Below, in pieces: positions 5,793 to 8,384 of a stretch of 8,384 nucleotides of DNA. A program made the position numbers and the translations under genes. The notes under the pieces were generated by a model. The model was not told the origin of the DNA. It searched no databases and worked only from the letters and a program-made list of their open reading frames with translations. The DNA is taken from contig DATCGY010000144.1 of NCBI GenBank assembly GCA_036508635.1, forward strand, positions 1-8,384, read 5' to 3'. The first letter of the stretch is position 1. Each line of letters opens with the position of its first letter. Origin of the DNA: FEN-727 sp036508635. GTDB lineage: Bacteria; Actinomycetota; Geothermincolia; Fen-727; Anoxymicrobiaceae.

Positions 5793-6656
5793 ATGGCGGA
5801 GAAATTGACAGAGGAAGTAAGAGACAACAGGGAAGAGCAGGCGCGCGAGATCGCCGGCCGCCTACTGACGGAAGGTAACGTAGACGGCGTGCTCGCTCTA
5901 CTGCACGTTATGGACCACGTGGTGCCGCATCTTTTCACCTCGCGGGAGGAGCTTGCCCACCTCAATATCTCCGGCCACTACCCGGTGGCCGGCGTCGCAG
6001 AGCGTCTACTGAGAAGGTGGGACAACAACGGCAGGATCGCCGTGATCGCGCGGGGATGTGACGAGCGGCACCTCATCGAGCTTGCCAAGAAAAAGAGTGT
6101 CAACCTCGACCGTATCAAGATCATCGGCCTCGCCTGCACCGTCGACGAAGCCAAGGATTGCCACTGTGTCCAACCGTTCCCCACCGAGGTGGAGGTCGGC
6201 CGCAGCGTTGGCAAGGTAGACTATCTCGACCACTTCGCGTTGGGCGAGTTGATGCGTATGGATATCGCCGAGCGCAGGAAGTTCTGGACGCAGATATTCG
6301 ACCGATGCATAAAGTGCTACGGCTGCCGAAACGTCTGCCCACTGTGCAACTGCGAGGACTGCAGGCTCGAGGAGGCGCGCTGGGTAAGGGTCGGAGAGAT
6401 CCCTCCGGAGTACCCATCGTTCCATCTCATCAGGGCGGTTCACCTCGCGGACAAGTGCGTGGGATGCTTCGCATGCGAAAGAGCGTGCCCGATGGGAATA
6501 CCGCTCGGTAAGCTCCACCAGCTTATCAGGGATTACCTTCAAAGCGTCTACGGCTACGAGGCGGGACGCGATCCCGATGAGCGCTCGCCGCTCCACATCG
6601 ATGTTGGGATAGGGCCTGAGGTGCTACAGGGACATGGCGAGGGGGGCGCAGGTTGA
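5793..6656 (+). CDS. FrhB/FdhB-like iron-sulfur protein with two [4Fe-4S] motifs
   Basis: A 287-residue soluble protein. Residues about 80-146 contain RGCDERHLIEL (C89) and IGLAC (C115), followed by C123-x-C125; this resembles the beta subunits of F420-reducing hydrogenase and formate dehydrogenase. Two ferredoxin-type motifs follow: C172-x2-C175-x2-C178-x3-C182-P, with an unusual run of extra cysteines C185, C187 and C190, and C222-x2-C225-x2-C228-x3-C232-P. The probable role is an electron conduit between FdhA and MvhD/HdrC. Whether it binds a flavin or reacts with F420 or a pyridine nucleotide is not shown by the sequence; no Rossmann motif is obvious. The ATG is 1 nt after the mvhD stop, and its own stop overlaps the fdhA start (TGATG). 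In-frame open sequence upstream to 5553 overlaps mvhD and is not coding. Confidence 0.82.
   Translation: MAEKLTEEVRDNREEQAREIAGRLLTEGNVDGVLALLHVMDHVVPHLFTSREELAHLNISGHYPVAGVAERLLRRWDNNGRIAVIARGCDERHLIELAKKKSVNLDRIKIIGLACTVDEAKDCHCVQPFPTEVEVGRSVGKVDYLDHFALGELMRMDIAERRKFWTQIFDRCIKCYGCRNVCPLCNCEDCRLEEARWVRVGEIPPEYPSFHLIRAVHLADKCVGCFACERACPMGIPLGKLHQLIRDYLQSVYGYEAGRDPDERSPLHIDVGIGPEVLQGHGEGGAG
6639..6646 (+). promoter_or_regulatory. Shine-Dalgarno of fdhA
   Basis: GAGGGGGG ends 9 nt before the ATG at 6656, inside the end of the preceding gene. Together with the 1-nt stop/start overlap it supports coupled translation of the catalytic subunit. Confidence 0.5.
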
Positions 6657-8384
6657 TGAACTATAAGACCATACAGTCAACCTGCCCCTATTGTGGCTGT
6701 GGCTGCGGCGTATACCTCGAGGTCGTCGACGAGCACCTGGTTGGAACCATGCCCGTGATTAACCATCCCATCAGCCATGGTGGTCTCTGCATAAAGGGAT
6801 GGGCCGCCCATGAGTTCGTCGAGAGTGAGGACAGGATAAGGCGCCCGCTCTGGAAACGAGGCGCGAACCTGGAGCCGACCGATTGGGCATCCGCTCTCTA
6901 CATGGTGTCCGAACGGCTTCAGGCGATAAAGCAGATGTACGGCCCGGACTCGATCGGGTTTCTCTCATCGGCCAAGTGCACCAACGAAGAGAACTACGTC
7001 TTCATGAAGTTCGCAAGGTCGGTCGTAGGCACCAACAACCTCGACCACTGCGCGCGGTTGTGCCACGCGCCGACTGTAGCTGGACTGGCGAAAGCGTTCG
7101 GCAGCGGCGCAATGACCAACTCCGTGCCCGATCTGGAGAAGGCCAGCTGCATACTCATCACTGGCTCCAATACCACCGAGAACCACCCGATGATAGCGTC
7201 GCGCATCATCAAGGCCAGGGAGAAGGGCGCCTTTGTTATCGTCATAGACCCCAGGCGCATCCATATCGCCAACCACGCCGACCTCTTCATCCAGCCCAGG
7301 CTGGGGACCGATGTCGCGTGGATCAACGGAATGATGAACATGATTTTCCTCGAGGGCTGGCACGACCGGAAGTTCATCGAGGAGCGCACCGAGGGGTTCG
7401 AGGAGCTCGAGCGCGTCTTCTCCAAGTACACTCCCGAAAAAGTCCGGGAGATAACCGGTATCGAGCCGGACCTGCTCAGGCAGGCGGCGAAGGTGTATGC
7501 CCAGTCACCGGCATCCGCTCTCATCTACACCATGGGCATCACCGAGCACATCACCGGCACCGACAACGTCCTGTCGCTCGCCAATCTGGCGATGCTCACC
7601 GGACAGATCGGCAAACGGGGGAGCGGCATAAATCCGCTCAGAGGTCAGAACAACGTTCAGGGTGCCTGCGATATGGGCGCGCTTCCAGACGTGTTCACCG
7701 GTTACCAGAAGGTCGTCGACCCCGAAGCTCACTACAAGTTCGAGAAAGCCTGGGGAACTGGCCTGTCGAGTGAGACGGGGCTTACCGTCGTTGAGATGAT
7801 CGACGCGGCCGCCGCGGGAGACCTCAAGGCGCTCTACGTCATGGGTGAGAACCCGATGCTCTCAGACCCCGATATAAACCACGTTCGTGAGGGGCTCTCG
7901 AATCTCGAGCTCCTCGTCGTCCAGGATCTCTTCATCAACCAGACCGCTGAGCTGGCTGACGTGGTGTTTCCCGCCCAGAGCTTTGCTGAGAAGGCCGGCA
8001 CCGTGACGTCCACGGACAGGCGTATCCAGCGCATAAGGAAGGCGATAGACGGAGTCGGCCAGGCGAGGACGGACTGGGAGATAATTTGCGAGCTAGCCGG
8101 CTTGATGGGCGCGAAAGGTTTCGACTACAAGACACCCATTGAGATCTTTGAGGAGATTCGGTCCCTTACACCGTCTTACGCTGGCATAACCTACTCACGG
8201 CTGGACTCGGAGGAGCTTCAATGGCCTTGTCCCACGGAGGACCACCCGGGGACCGAGTTCTTGCACGAGGGCAAGTTTACCAGGGGTCTCGGCTCGTTTA
8301 CGCCCGTGGAGTGGAGGCCGCCCGCCGAGGTGCCGGATGGGGAATACCCGTACTTCCTCACCACCGGGCGTGTGCATTTCCATT
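6656..8384 (+). CDS. fdhA: Formate dehydrogenase catalytic subunit (Mo/W-bisMGD), cysteine type, 3'-truncated by window edge
   Basis: 576 residues are visible; the frame is open to the window end. The N-terminal [4Fe-4S] motif is C10-x2-C13-x3-C17-x27-C45, followed by K47, the conserved electron-relay Lys position. The active-site segment is HCARLCHAPTVAGL, with C136 where selenocysteine occurs in E. coli FdhF, followed by the conserved H137. The family block RGQNNVQGACDMG begins at R329, matching the substrate-binding Arg of FdhF. The last visible residues, FLTTGRVHFH, mark the start of the C-terminal dinucleotide-binding domain, so roughly 100 residues are probably missing. There is no N-terminal [2Fe-2S] extension and no Tat signal, so this is a short cytoplasmic FDH. 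It should catalyse formate oxidation or CO2 reduction, exchanging electrons with the upstream iron-sulfur subunits. Confidence 0.92.
   Translation, partial: MNYKTIQSTCPYCGCGCGVYLEVVDEHLVGTMPVINHPISHGGLCIKGWAAHEFVESEDRIRRPLWKRGANLEPTDWASALYMVSERLQAIKQMYGPDSIGFLSSAKCTNEENYVFMKFARSVVGTNNLDHCARLCHAPTVAGLAKAFGSGAMTNSVPDLEKASCILITGSNTTENHPMIASRIIKAREKGAFVIVIDPRRIHIANHADLFIQPRLGTDVAWINGMMNMIFLEGWHDRKFIEERTEGFEELERVFSKYTPEKVREITGIEPDLLRQAAKVYAQSPASALIYTMGITEHITGTDNVLSLANLAMLTGQIGKRGSGINPLRGQNNVQGACDMGALPDVFTGYQKVVDPEAHYKFEKAWGTGLSSETGLTVVEMIDAAAAGDLKALYVMGENPMLSDPDINHVREGLSNLELLVVQDLFINQTAELADVVFPAQSFAEKAGTVTSTDRRIQRIRKAIDGVGQARTDWEIICELAGLMGAKGFDYKTPIEIFEEIRSLTPSYAGITYSRLDSEELQWPCPTEDHPGTEFLHEGKFTRGLGSFTPVEWRPPAEVPDGEYPYFLTTGRVHFH

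Noticed and set aside
6883..7773. 296-codon plus-strand open frame inside fdhA
   Set aside because: It lies in a different frame from the clear molybdopterin oxidoreductase sequence. Its composition (Arg/His/Gln-rich) is typical of a GC-rich shadow frame.
4748..8384. Claim that the complex performs flavin-based electron bifurcation
   Set aside because: No FAD-binding HdrA-type subunit is visible in the window; the claim would rest on genes not seen.

Overview
The window is GC-rich bacterial DNA, densely coded and mostly organised in operons. It uses many AGG (Arg) and ATA (Ile) codons despite the high GC, and TTG starts with good Shine-Dalgarno sequences. Most genes carry iron-sulfur or other cysteine motifs, and there is a cysteine-type formate dehydrogenase with heterodisulfide-reductase-like partners. 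This suggests a strict anaerobe living on formate, H2 or acetogenic/syntrophic metabolism. A deep actinobacterial, Firmicutes or related lineage would fit, but taxonomy cannot be fixed from this sequence alone.

Layout. (1) 1-1488, plus strand: the 3' part of a PAS-domain sensor histidine kinase with a cysteine triad, then a stand-alone receiver protein. (2) 1493-2389, minus strand: a drug/metabolite-type (EamA/NIPA-like) membrane permease, convergent with the receiver gene. (3) 2501-3610, minus strand: a DUF362 protein with two [4Fe-4S] motifs, with a recognisable promoter and Shine-Dalgarno just upstream. (4) 3626-3864: intergenic region with possible divergent promoters and a GC-rich repeat and dyad block containing a perfect 26-bp direct repeat. 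(5) 3865-4392, plus strand: an unrecognised cysteine-rich membrane protein that looks internally duplicated. (6) 4393-4747: non-coding, with a fragment of the same repeat and a strong hairpin. (7) 4748-8384 and beyond, plus strand: a tightly packed operon for an HdrC/ferredoxin fusion, an MvhD-like [2Fe-2S] protein, an FrhB/FdhB-like iron-sulfur protein and the molybdopterin formate dehydrogenase catalytic subunit, which runs off the end.

How they work together. The last four genes probably encode one electron-transfer complex. FdhA would oxidise formate or reduce CO2. Electrons would then pass through the iron-sulfur clusters of the FrhB-like subunit, MvhD and the HdrC/ferredoxin fusion. No FAD-binding HdrA and no HdrB lies beside them in this window, so the electron acceptor is open and may be encoded downstream or elsewhere. 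The kinase/receiver pair, the permease, the DUF362 protein and the cysteine-rich membrane protein have no demonstrated link to this complex.
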